Source of the DNA: Candidatus Sodaliphilus limicaballi
Lineage (GTDB): Bacteria > Bacteroidota > Bacteroidia > Bacteroidales > Muribaculaceae
Length of the DNA: 11,535 bases
NCBI GenBank assembly: GCA_018065815.1
Contig: JAGHSP010000301.1
Span: 1-11,535, forward strand
Direction: 5' to 3'
Position 1 is the first letter of the stretch; every line of letters begins with the position of its first letter. Under the pieces are notes generated by a model, which was given only the letters and a program-made list of their open reading frames with translations, searched no databases and was not told the DNA's origin. Shown one piece after another: positions 1 through 6,289 of the stretch. Made by a program: the position numbers and the translations under genes.

Positions 1-37
1 TCTTAAAATCTACAATATCATCTGGTACAAACCAAAA

Positions 38-109
38 GAGGGTGTGTCAAAATGCTAAATCAAGTTGATGTAGGAGGGTGTGTCAAAATGCGAAATCAAG
101 TTGATGTAG
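38..109. repeat. 36-bp tandem direct repeat, two copies
   Basis: Copies at 38-73 and 74-109 are identical except for one base (t56 against g92). Each begins gagggtgtgtcaaaatg. A GGGTGTGTCAAAA-type sequence reminds me of insertion sequence ends in Bacteroidales, but no transposase is present here, so this could be an IS remnant or a local duplication. No reading frame is supported in 1-240. Confidence 0.8.
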
Positions 110-150
110 GGACGACACTCCCGTGTCGTCCGCACGCTCGGAATGAGCGT
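110..150. repeat. Pair of adjacent small palindromes
   Basis: Immediately after the tandem repeat there is a perfect 9-bp inverted repeat (ggacgacac at 110-118, gtgtcgtcc at 123-131, 4-nt loop). It is followed by a 6-bp one (acgctc at 134-139, gagcgt at 145-150). Neither is followed by a T-run, so they do not look like terminators. They may belong to a short dispersed intergenic repeat. Confidence 0.6.
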
Positions 151-242
151 AGTACATTACACAATTACTTGAATATAAGCGTTTTTTCAAAAAAAGAACT
201 TTAAAAATTAAAAATTGCAGTTAAAATTAACATAGTTACAAT

Positions 243-274
243 TTTGCTGGTTTCAAAAATAATTGCTACCTTTG
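243..274 (+). promoter_or_regulatory. Bacteroidetes-type promoter of the B12 riboswitch operon
   Basis: The -7 element TAccTTTG lies at 267-274 and a TTTG at 243-246 sits 20 nt upstream, matching the Bacteroidetes primary sigma factor consensus (TTTG, 19-20 nt, TAnnTTTG). Transcription would start near 280, just before the riboswitch P1 stem. Confidence 0.75.
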
Positions 275-292
275 CAGCGCAAATTTGAAAAA

Positions 293-537
293 GCAATTGT
301 GTAGGGGTTCTCTCCCGCAGAGATTAATAGGGAATCAGGTGGAAATCCTGAACAGTCCCGCTGCTGTAAGCTCCCTCTATTGACACTATCGCTTCACATC
401 ACAGCCACTGGTAGTAACGACTCTCAATTTAGACGACTACATCAATGACCGGGAAGGCGTGAGGCGACGGAGCAAAGTCAGAAGACCTGCCTCGACACTT
501 GCCTTGCAATAGTTCACGTGGATATGAACTGAGGCAG
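293..537 (+). promoter_or_regulatory. Cobalamin (vitamin B12) riboswitch
   Basis: The conserved core is plain to read: ggaatcaggtgg (331-342), cagtcccgctgctgtaag (353-370), the L5 motif gccactgg (404-411), ccgggaaggcg (449-459) and the B12 box gtcagaagacctgcc (477-491). P1 can form between 293-296/299-302 and 495-498/499-502. Downstream, agttca (511-516) and tgaact (525-530) make a hairpin whose loop carries gtgg (518-521), complementary to ccac (405-408) in L5. This is the kissing contact used by these riboswitches, so the hairpin is probably P13. A competing helix, ctgcctc (487-493) with gaggcag (531-537), would invade the B12 box and could be part of the switch. Known members repress downstream B12 uptake genes when adenosyl- or other cobalamin binds. 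Here the target is the two-gene unit at 747-2873. Confidence 0.95.
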
Positions 538-746
538 AACATGACAGATTGATGTGGTCGCGAAATACCTTTTTTCACGACTTGTAGTAACAACCGCTGG
601 ATCAGAGCGCATGCTTCTGGTGTGTGCTATGTGTGTCACCCTGCTTGAAGGAGTGGTGCGTCACGGCGGTGATGTGTCGGCCATAACTGCGCGAACTTGT
701 AAATTGAATAACAACTGTTTGTTTAACATATTAAATTTACAATGTA
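538..746 (+). other. Long untranslated leader between riboswitch and first gene
   Basis: About 209 nt separate the aptamer and P13 hairpin from the first start codon. I see a weak hairpin (gtcg at 557-560 region pairing with cacgac near 588) and no T-run terminator, no second TAnnTTTG box and no convincing small gene. An open frame beginning at 554 runs into the 747 gene in another frame and has no family-like sequence. The length leaves room for a translation-level expression platform or an unrecognised RNA element. Confidence 0.4.
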
Positions 747-1556
747 ATGAAAAAAGTTTACATGTTTCTTTTCGCGCTTATGAGCGCAGCAACAATGGTT
801 GCACAAAACAATGTTCAGGTTAAGGCTGGTCCCAGCAATGCCGGCGAGTTTAAGATGGACAACATCGAGAACTGGAGCGGTGAGGGCGCTAACCGTGCGG
901 CCTTGGCTATCAAGTGGACCGGCAGCGAATATACTTGGGTGCTTGGCTACAAGTTTGACGGTACCGACAAGACCGGTGCCGACATGGTTGCAGCTATCGT
1001 AGCCAACAATCCCAACTTTCATGCTTTGGCAGCTGGCACCAGTTATGGTCTCACTGTGGGCGGTTTTGGTTATGATGCCGATGGTGATGGCTTCACCCTG
1101 CTTGACAAAAACGGTAACGAGGTGACTCCCAGTGAGAGCGGTATGTACATGATTTCAAATACAAACTTTGACGACTACACTGCTGGCGACAGCGACGACT
1201 ATTGGAACAGCGGCTGGATGAGCAAGGGCTACTGGAGCTACAACCTCAGCGACGATCCCGCAACAAAGATTAGTTATGCAAGCACTGGTTGTACTGGTCG
1301 CAAGCTCACCGACGGCTGCTGGGACATGTGGCTGTTCTCACCCTTCAGCGGTGGCAGCAACACATGGGGCGACTTCAAGGCTGTTCCCGCCGAGACTCCC
1401 ACTGCTGTTGATGCTGTTGACGCTGTCAAGAGCGTAGCTTCTGTAAGCTATGTTAACCTTGCTGGCCAGGTAAGCACCGAGCCTTTCAATGGCGTGAACG
1501 TTGTGGTTACTACTTACACCGACGGCAGCAAGTCTTCTGTTAAGGTTATCAAGTAA
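747..1556 (+). CDS. Secreted protein of unknown family, first gene of the B12-riboswitch unit
   Basis: This 269-aa protein has a signal peptide (residues 1-19, MKKVYMFLFALMSAATMVA, cleavage before Q20) with no lipobox cysteine. The middle part carries motifs WSGEGANRAALAIKW (43-57), an aspartate-rich calcium-like stretch GYDADGDG (108-115), and RKLTDGCWDMWLFSP (185-199), plus two cysteines (182, 191). I recall similar W-GEG-N...DGxWD-W arrangements in secreted proteins of other phyla, but cannot name the family. Residues 219-269 form a terminal module (SYVNLAGQ...GVNVVVTTYTDGSKSSVKVIK) that looks like a type IX secretion sorting domain and recurs in the next gene. Start 747 is preferred because it gives an intact signal peptide; the upstream sequence is A-rich without a Shine-Dalgarno. 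Its place behind a cobalamin riboswitch and ahead of a BtuG-like gene suggests corrinoid capture; that is inference. Confidence 0.85.
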   Translation: MKKVYMFLFALMSAATMVAQNNVQVKAGPSNAGEFKMDNIENWSGEGANRAALAIKWTGSEYTWVLGYKFDGTDKTGADMVAAIVANNPNFHALAAGTSYGLTVGGFGYDADGDGFTLLDKNGNEVTPSESGMYMISNTNFDDYTAGDSDDYWNSGWMSKGYWSYNLSDDPATKISYASTGCTGRKLTDGCWDMWLFSPFSGGSNTWGDFKAVPAETPTAVDAVDAVKSVASVSYVNLAGQVSTEPFNGVNVVVTTYTDGSKSSVKVIK

Positions 1557-1567
1557 TTTACTCTTCT

Positions 1568-1593
1568 GGTGGGGTTCTTTCATAGACCCCACC
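1568..1593 (+). other. Intercistronic hairpin
   Basis: The sequence ggtgggg (1568-1574) pairs perfectly with ccccacc (1587-1593), extendable by a T-A and a G-T pair around an 8-nt loop. It lies in the 66-bp gap between the two riboswitch-controlled genes and is followed by an A/T-mixed stretch rather than a T-run. It may stabilise the upstream message or dampen expression of the second gene rather than end transcription. Confidence 0.55.
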
Positions 1594-1622
1594 TAATTAA
1601 TATTCATATATAAACAACACTT

Positions 1623-2873
1623 ATGAAAAACTTCATGTTGATGCTGGCTGCCGGCTTAATGGCAGCAAATTCTTATGCTCAATACACCGACGGTGTGTTC
1701 ATCGTTAACGAGGACTGGTTCGGTCACAACTCGAGCACAGTGAATTTCTACTCTTACAAGACAGGTGAGATGACCTATCGCGCCTTCCAAGAGGAGAATG
1801 AGGGCAGAACCCTGGGCAACACCACACAGTTTGCCGCTAAGGATGCCAATAACATCTACTTCTGCTCGAAGCAGAACTACGGTGAGACTGGTGGACGTTT
1901 TGACGTGGCTGATGCCAAGACTCTTAAACTCAAACATTCTATTGCAACTTTCAGCGCCAGTGGTGACACTCGCGCCTGCTTCCCTCTCAACGACAGCAAG
2001 GTGTATGTGGGTACAACCAAGGGTGTCTATGTCTACAACCCCACAACACAGGAGGTTTCAGGTCCCATCGAGGGCACTGGCGCGAAGGAACCAGGCCTGA
2101 TGGAACTCATGGGCGACAAGCTCATCGTGTGTGCACAGGGCAAGGGTGTGTATGTGATTGACACCACTACCGATGCCCTTGAGAAGACTGTAGATGTGTC
2201 TACTAGCGCTTGCGCCCTGTTCAAGGTGAATGATGACCTGTATGTGGCTGTGAACAACTGCACATGGGGCACACCCAAACCCACCAACACCGAGCAATTC
2301 ATCAAGCTCGATGCAACCACATTCGAGCCCGAGACAACAACTGCCGTTCCCATGTCATGCCAGAACTCTTCGTTTGCATGGAAGAAGACTGCTCCCGCTG
2401 TCGATGCTGAGAACGAGGTGCTCTACTATGCTCCTGCCGATGGCGGCAACTTCATCAGCAAGTATGACCTCAAGAGCGGAGAGTTCACCCAGGAATTCAT
2501 CACTCTTCCCCAGGGCGAGACCATGTATGGCAACGTGTGCGACCTTGACCCCAACACCGGCAACATCGTTGTCGTGACATTCACCGGCTACGGCTCGCAG
2601 AAGTACTACATGCACATCTACGACAAGCAGGGCGAGGAGACTCAAGACGCACTGCTCCTTACCGACAACTACTGGTTCCCCGCTATGCTGGTATTTGCAG
2701 GTCCTGAGGTTCCAACAGGTGTTGAGGGTGTTGACGTAGTTAAGACCGTTACTGGTGTCAAGTATGTCAACCTTGCCGGTCAGGTAAGCGCTGATCCCTA
2801 TGACGGTATCAATATTGTTGTTACCACTTATTCTGACGGTAGCCACACTTCGGTTAAGAAAAACATAAAGTAA
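1623..2873 (+). CDS. BtuG-like secreted beta-propeller (DUF5074-type), predicted corrinoid-binding
   Basis: This 416-aa protein has a signal peptide (1-19, ending NSYA before Q20). It opens with GVFIVNEDWFGHNSSTVNFY (24-43), the start typical of DUF5074/YncE-like seven-bladed propellers, and repeating blade-like segments (VYVGTTKGVYVYN, GKGVYVIDTTTDALEKTVDV, LYVAVNN) continue to about residue 355. In Bacteroides, BtuG of this family is a surface lipoprotein that binds B12 very tightly and caps the TonB-dependent receptor BtuB. The riboswitch upstream supports that role. Two departures from known BtuG are visible: there is no lipobox cysteine, and residues 365-416 form a terminal module (KYVNLAGQ...GINIVVTTYSDGSHTSVKKNIK) nearly matching that of the upstream protein. 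This suggests type IX export and anchoring instead of lipidation. No btuB is adjacent. The family assignment is by sequence pattern only, and a general YncE-like propeller with another ligand remains possible. Confidence 0.85.
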   Translation: MKNFMLMLAAGLMAANSYAQYTDGVFIVNEDWFGHNSSTVNFYSYKTGEMTYRAFQEENEGRTLGNTTQFAAKDANNIYFCSKQNYGETGGRFDVADAKTLKLKHSIATFSASGDTRACFPLNDSKVYVGTTKGVYVYNPTTQEVSGPIEGTGAKEPGLMELMGDKLIVCAQGKGVYVIDTTTDALEKTVDVSTSACALFKVNDDLYVAVNNCTWGTPKPTNTEQFIKLDATTFEPETTTAVPMSCQNSSFAWKKTAPAVDAENEVLYYAPADGGNFISKYDLKSGEFTQEFITLPQGETMYGNVCDLDPNTGNIVVVTFTGYGSQKYYMHIYDKQGEETQDALLLTDNYWFPAMLVFAGPEVPTGVEGVDVVKTVTGVKYVNLAGQVSADPYDGINIVVTTYSDGSHTSVKKNIK

Positions 2874-2927
2874 AGATAAAATTACGTCATAAAGATTAAA
2901 GATTCTATTAGGATAAATAGTAACAAT

Positions 2928-2960
2928 AATGGCACCCGTGCGTGACGCATAGGTGCCATT
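2928..2960. terminator. Shared hairpin terminator between convergent genes
   Basis: The arms aatggcacc (2928-2936) and ggtgccatt (2952-2960) pair perfectly. An inner stem (gtgcg, 2938-2942, with cgcat, 2946-2950) extends it to a long hairpin with one mismatch. On the + strand it is followed by tttcctta, on the - strand by attattgtt. It lies 54 bp after the BtuG-like stop and 21 bp after the EamA stop, so it probably serves both. Confidence 0.75.
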
Positions 2961-2981
2961 TCCTTATCTTGTGAGTTGGAA

Positions 2982-3911
2982 TTATTTCTTCTTGGGTTCG
3001 AGTGTCACGAGGTAGGCACTGAGCAGTACCAGCACGCCGGCCACGGGCTTGTCCCAGGTGAGCATTGCCTGGCCTATTGAGAACGCTACGACCGAAGCTA
3101 CAACGGGTTGCAGGTTAGTGTAAGTGCTCACGGTTGTGGCGTTGATGCGTTGCAGGGCATAAGGAATCATGAAATAGCCCAGCACGGTAGCCAGCAGCAC
3201 TACAAACGCTGTTGCGCCGGCAGCCTGCCATGTGCATGCGCTGGTGTAGAGCATTTGCTGCTCGGGACCTTCCATAACCAGTGTGAGAGGTACCATAACG
3301 ATGGCCGAAGACAGGAATGTCCACTTCATCTGTGTCACGCTGCTATACTTTGCCGACACCTTGCGGGTGATGAGCAGGTAGATGACCCACGTGAGCAGGC
3401 TCAACAGGGCAAACCCCAGCCCCAGCAGGTTATTGATGCCATCGGTGCTCTGGCCAGTTGCACTCATATACACCATGAGCAATGCTCCGGCAAGACCGAT
3501 TATCACGCCCACGGTCTTGACGCCAGTGATGCGCTCGCCCAGAGTCATCCAAGCGCCCAGCATAACGGCGATGGGACACAATGCGCCCACAAACGAGAAA
3601 TAGACGGGGTTAGCATAATAGAGGCTCCATGCGGTGAACGTCTGCGACACGGCAAAACCCATCACGCCGCCCAGGATGATCGTCCACAGATCCTTGCGCT
3701 CGACCTTCTCCTTGGGCAAGAAACATTGTATGATCCAGAAAATAATTGCTGCAAAGAAGCAACGGGTTGCGATGTAGCCCAGAGGGCCCAGCCACGCCTT
3801 GCCATCGGCACTGGCGGGGACAAGCAGGAACGAACTCATGGGCACTGCCAGACCGAATATCACATTGGCCACCAGCACCGCCGCATGACCTTGAAATTTC
3901 TCATTTTTCAT
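2982..3911 (-). CDS. EamA/DMT-family transporter (RhaT/YdcZ-like drug/metabolite exporter)
   Basis: This 309-aa protein is hydrophobic throughout, with about ten membrane segments arranged as two EamA repeats (roughly residues 8-145 and 160-305). Typical features are the opening GHAAVLVANVIFGLAVPMSSFLL, LGERITGVKTVGVIIGLAGALLM before the midpoint, and the second-repeat ending TYTNLQPVVASVVAFSIGQAMLTWDKPVAGVLVLLSAYLVTLEPKKK. The length is normal for the family. Members export amino acids, nucleosides or other small metabolites across the inner membrane; the substrate cannot be read from this sequence. The start at 3911 puts the first membrane segment directly after a short charged N-terminus. 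It is divergent from guaA and has its own -7 box at 3947-3954. Confidence 0.93.
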   Translation of the reverse strand: MKNEKFQGHAAVLVANVIFGLAVPMSSFLLVPASADGKAWLGPLGYIATRCFFAAIIFWIIQCFLPKEKVERKDLWTIILGGVMGFAVSQTFTAWSLYYANPVYFSFVGALCPIAVMLGAWMTLGERITGVKTVGVIIGLAGALLMVYMSATGQSTDGINNLLGLGFALLSLLTWVIYLLITRKVSAKYSSVTQMKWTFLSSAIVMVPLTLVMEGPEQQMLYTSACTWQAAGATAFVVLLATVLGYFMIPYALQRINATTVSTYTNLQPVVASVVAFSIGQAMLTWDKPVAGVLVLLSAYLVTLEPKKK

Positions 3912-3946
3912 AATTTGTTGTTATCAGTATGTTAAAATCAAGACCG

Positions 3947-3954
3947 CAAAATTA
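3947..3954 (-). promoter_or_regulatory. Probable -7 promoter element of the EamA gene
   Basis: On the minus strand this reads TAatTTTG, matching TAnnTTTG, about 36 bp before the start codon. No clear TTTG lies 19-20 nt upstream, so only the -7 part is supported. Confidence 0.5.
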
Positions 3955-4000
3955 TAAAAAATCTTTGAGTTACCCACCATTTTGCGAGAAAAGAAAAAGT

Positions 4001-4028
4001 TTTTTCGTCTTTCGTTTTTCGTCTTTCG
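4001..4028. repeat. Exact 14-bp tandem repeat upstream of the guaA -7 box
   Basis: The unit tttttcgtctttcg occurs twice without mismatch (4001-4014, 4015-4028). The second copy covers the place expected for the -33 element of the guaA promoter. It could be a regulator site or simple slippage of a pyrimidine-rich tract. Confidence 0.85.
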
Positions 4029-4040
4029 TAAAAAAATGAC

Positions 4041-4048
4041 TACCTTTG
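4041..4048 (+). promoter_or_regulatory. -7 promoter element of guaA
   Basis: TAccTTTG matches the Bacteroidetes consensus and lies 34 bp upstream of the guaA start, giving a short leader of about 27-30 nt. The -33 region is occupied by the 14-bp repeat and has no clean TTTG. Confidence 0.65.
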
Positions 4049-4082
4049 TAGCATTATTCAAAAAACTATCTTTTACACTCTC

Positions 4083-5705
4083 ATGCAGCAAAAGATTATC
4101 ATTCTTGACTTCGGTTCACAGACCACGCAGCTCATAGGCCGTCGTGTGCGTGAATTGAACATGTATTGCGAGATCCTTCCTTACAACAAGTTTCCAACCA
4201 ATGACCCCGAGGTGATAGGCGTTATCCTGTCGGGTTCGCCGTTCTCGGTCTATGACGAGCAGGCGTTCCGTCTCGACATGTCGCCCATTCTGGGCAAGTA
4301 CCCCGTGCTGGGCATCTGCTACGGTGCGCAGTACATGGCCTACACCGGCGGCGGCAACGTGGAGCCCGCAGGCAGCCGCGAGTATGGACGCCAGCAACTC
4401 ACCGCCATCGACAAGTCGTGCCCGCTGTTCAATGGCTTTGACGACAACAGCCAGGTGTGGATGAGCCACGGCGACACCATCACCGCCATTCCCACGGGAG
4501 CACATGTCGTTGCAAGCACTCCGCAGGTCGAGAATGCTGCTTACTACATTCCCGATGCAGGCAACGGCAAGCCTTTGTTCGGCGTGCAGTTCCATCCCGA
4601 GGTGTTCCACAGCGTGCAGGGTACACTGCTGCTCAAGAACTTCGTGGTGGATGTGTGCGGCGGCAAGCAGGGGTGGTCGGCAGCCAACTATATCGAGACC
4701 ACCGTCAAGGAGCTGCGCGAGCAGATAGGCAGCGACCGCGTGATCCTGGGCCTCTCGGGCGGAGTTGACAGTTCGGTGTGCGCTGTGCTGCTCAACCGTG
4801 CCATCGGCGACCAGCTCACTTGTATCTTCGTGGACCACGGCATGCTGCGCAAAAATGAGTTCAGCGATGTGATGAAAGACTACGAGTGCCTGGGCCTAAA
4901 TGTGATAGGCGTGGACGCAAGCGATAAGTTCCTGGGCGACCTTGAGGGCGTTACCGAGCCCGAGAAGAAACGCAAGATCATAGGCCGCGACTTTGTCGAG
5001 GTGTTCAATGCCGAGGCAAAGAAGATTAAAGATGCCCGCTGGCTGGCACAGGGCACTATCTACCCCGACCGCATCGAGTCGCTCAACATCACCGGCAAGG
5101 TAATCAAGAGCCACCACAACGTGGGCGGTCTCCCCGAGGAGATGCACCTGTCGCTGTGCGAGCCTTTGAAGTGGCTCTTCAAGGACGAGGTGCGCCGCGT
5201 GGGACGCGAGCTGGGCATGCCCGAGCACCTCATCACACGCCATCCCTTCCCCGGCCCCGGTCTGGCTGTGCGCATCCTGGGTGCCATCACCCGCGAGAAA
5301 GTGCGCGTGCTGCAAGATGCCGACGACATCTACATCCGTGGCCTGCGTGACTACAAGGTGAAGTTGAGCGGTGAGGAAGCCCGCAGCGTCTTGGCTGCTG
5401 GCGTTCCTGCCAACATGGAGAACGGCGAAATAGAGGTGAGCCTCTACGACCAGATATGGCAGGCAGGCGCTATCCTGCTGAGCGAAGTGCGCAGCGTGGG
5501 CGTGATGGGCGATGAACGCACCTATGAGAATCCCGTGGCACTGCGTGCTGTCACCAGCACTGATGCCATGACCGCCGACTGGGCGCACCTTCCCTACGAC
5601 TTCCTTGCACAAGTGAGCAACGACATCATCAACAAGGTGAAAGGCGTGAACCGCGTGTGCTACGACATCTCGTCAAAGCCACCTGCAACCATCGAGTGGG
5701 AGTAA
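4083..5705 (+). CDS. guaA: GMP synthase (glutamine-hydrolysing)
   Basis: GuaA converts XMP, ATP and glutamine to GMP in the cytosol, the last step of de novo guanine nucleotide synthesis. Residues 1-190 form a class I glutamine amidotransferase with the nucleophile Cys79 in GICYGAQ and His171/Glu173 in FHPEVFHS. The ATP-pyrophosphatase domain follows with its P-loop LSGGVDSS (224-231). The C-terminal dimerisation/XMP-binding domain has RHPFPGPGLAVRILGAITREKV (386-407) and the canonical ending YDISSKPPATIEWE. At 540 aa it is slightly longer than the usual 510-525 and shows no break. The ATG at 4083 follows the -7 box by 34 bp and starts the conserved IIILDFGSQ strand right away. It is transcribed alone and no purine partner gene lies beside it. 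Confidence 0.99.
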   Translation: MQQKIIILDFGSQTTQLIGRRVRELNMYCEILPYNKFPTNDPEVIGVILSGSPFSVYDEQAFRLDMSPILGKYPVLGICYGAQYMAYTGGGNVEPAGSREYGRQQLTAIDKSCPLFNGFDDNSQVWMSHGDTITAIPTGAHVVASTPQVENAAYYIPDAGNGKPLFGVQFHPEVFHSVQGTLLLKNFVVDVCGGKQGWSAANYIETTVKELREQIGSDRVILGLSGGVDSSVCAVLLNRAIGDQLTCIFVDHGMLRKNEFSDVMKDYECLGLNVIGVDASDKFLGDLEGVTEPEKKRKIIGRDFVEVFNAEAKKIKDARWLAQGTIYPDRIESLNITGKVIKSHHNVGGLPEEMHLSLCEPLKWLFKDEVRRVGRELGMPEHLITRHPFPGPGLAVRILGAITREKVRVLQDADDIYIRGLRDYKVKLSGEEARSVLAAGVPANMENGEIEVSLYDQIWQAGAILLSEVRSVGVMGDERTYENPVALRAVTSTDAMTADWAHLPYDFLAQVSNDIINKVKGVNRVCYDISSKPPATIEWE

Positions 5706-5781
5706 CGTGTTTTCCCGCAGAGTATAGAATTAGAGTTTTCTGCCTAAAAAGGGTAGAAAATAACAAAAACAGAAATAAACC

Positions 5782-5908
5782 GCTGTGTAAGAGAAGATGG
5801 CTGTCGCCATTGATGTCATGCGCTTGTGATTTCGCCAGTGAGCTTCGCTCCCCTCAAAATCCCTAACACATGCCATCACCCTGGCGGGCTTTTCTTCTCT
5901 TACACAGC
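5782..5908. repeat. 127-bp element bounded by perfect 15-bp inverted repeats
   Basis: The left end gctgtgtaagagaag (5782-5796) is the exact reverse complement of the right end (5894-5908). Inside are further nested pairs: atggc/gccat (5797-5801, 5806-5810), cgccag/ctggcg (5833-5838, 5881-5886) and gagc/gctc around ttc (5840-5843, 5847-5850). No gene is supported within it and no clear target-site duplication flanks it. It lies 76 bp after guaA. It could be a miniature inverted-repeat element or a folded RNA/3' UTR structure of the guaA message. Confidence 0.7.
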
Positions 5909-6088
5909 AAAAAAACCCAAAAAAACAACATCATTAGTGATTTAGCTGCTAACACTTTTGTGTAACAAGAGGTAAAAGTACAAATACCTAACTATGACAA
6001 GAGAAAACAAACGTTGAATTTCAACTACTTGTACTTGTGATTTTGTTATATAGAAGACACAGAAATCACTGAGAAAAAATATTTTGAG
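5909..6088. other. AT-rich intergenic stretch
   Basis: No gene or promoter consensus is supported here. One small inverted pair is visible: agtacaa (5977-5983) with ttgtact (6029-6035), enclosing the palindrome gttga/tcaac (6013-6017, 6021-6025). It is too weak to call a structured RNA. Confidence 0.4.
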
Positions 6089-6124
6089 TGCCATCAGAGG
6101 ATACTATCCCTTTGATGGCATTTT
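6089..6124 (+). terminator. Terminator-like hairpin without an obvious upstream gene
   Basis: The sequence tgccatcagagg (6089-6100) pairs over 12 bp, including one G-T, with cctttgatggca (6109-6120), followed by tttt. It lies about 380 bp after the guaA stop, so either the guaA message is long or an unseen small transcript ends here. Confidence 0.55.
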
Positions 6125-6278
6125 GTTAAGGCTGGTTCTATTAATTATGAGGAAAGGTAAATTATAATTTCGGTCGCTTTTGAGTTTGTTTTGGCATCTT
6201 TTTGACATCAGGTTGGTCACCCCCCACTTCTATAGCGATTTTATTTGGATAACAAGGCATTTTTCCAAGGAAAATTTG

Positions 6279-6286
6279 TAACTTTG
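6279..6286 (+). promoter_or_regulatory. -7 promoter element of the predicted structured RNA
   Basis: TAacTTTG is a full match to TAnnTTTG. Transcription would begin around 6290, exactly where the folded RNA begins. No TTTG is found at the expected 19-20 nt upstream. Confidence 0.6.
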
Positions 6287-6289
6287 CAG

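Noticed and set aside
38..109. CRISPR array
   Set aside because: The two 36-bp copies are directly adjacent with no spacers and there are no cas genes.
554..823. 89-aa open frame in the riboswitch leader
   Set aside because: It overlaps the 747 gene out of frame by 77 nt, has no start context and no recognisable sequence; a leader peptide cannot be excluded but is not supported.
2355..2846. 163-aa minus-strand frame inside the BtuG-like gene
   Set aside because: It is a shadow of a well-supported propeller gene and its translation lacks a domain pattern.
3108..3935. 275-aa open frame on + opposite the EamA gene
   Set aside because: Its translation is rich in His, Gln and Cys with no membrane or domain pattern, and the minus strand clearly encodes the transporter.
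4116..5612. Two long minus-strand open frames (240 and 238 aa) within guaA
   Set aside because: They mirror the codon use of guaA; guaA has every catalytic motif intact over its full length.
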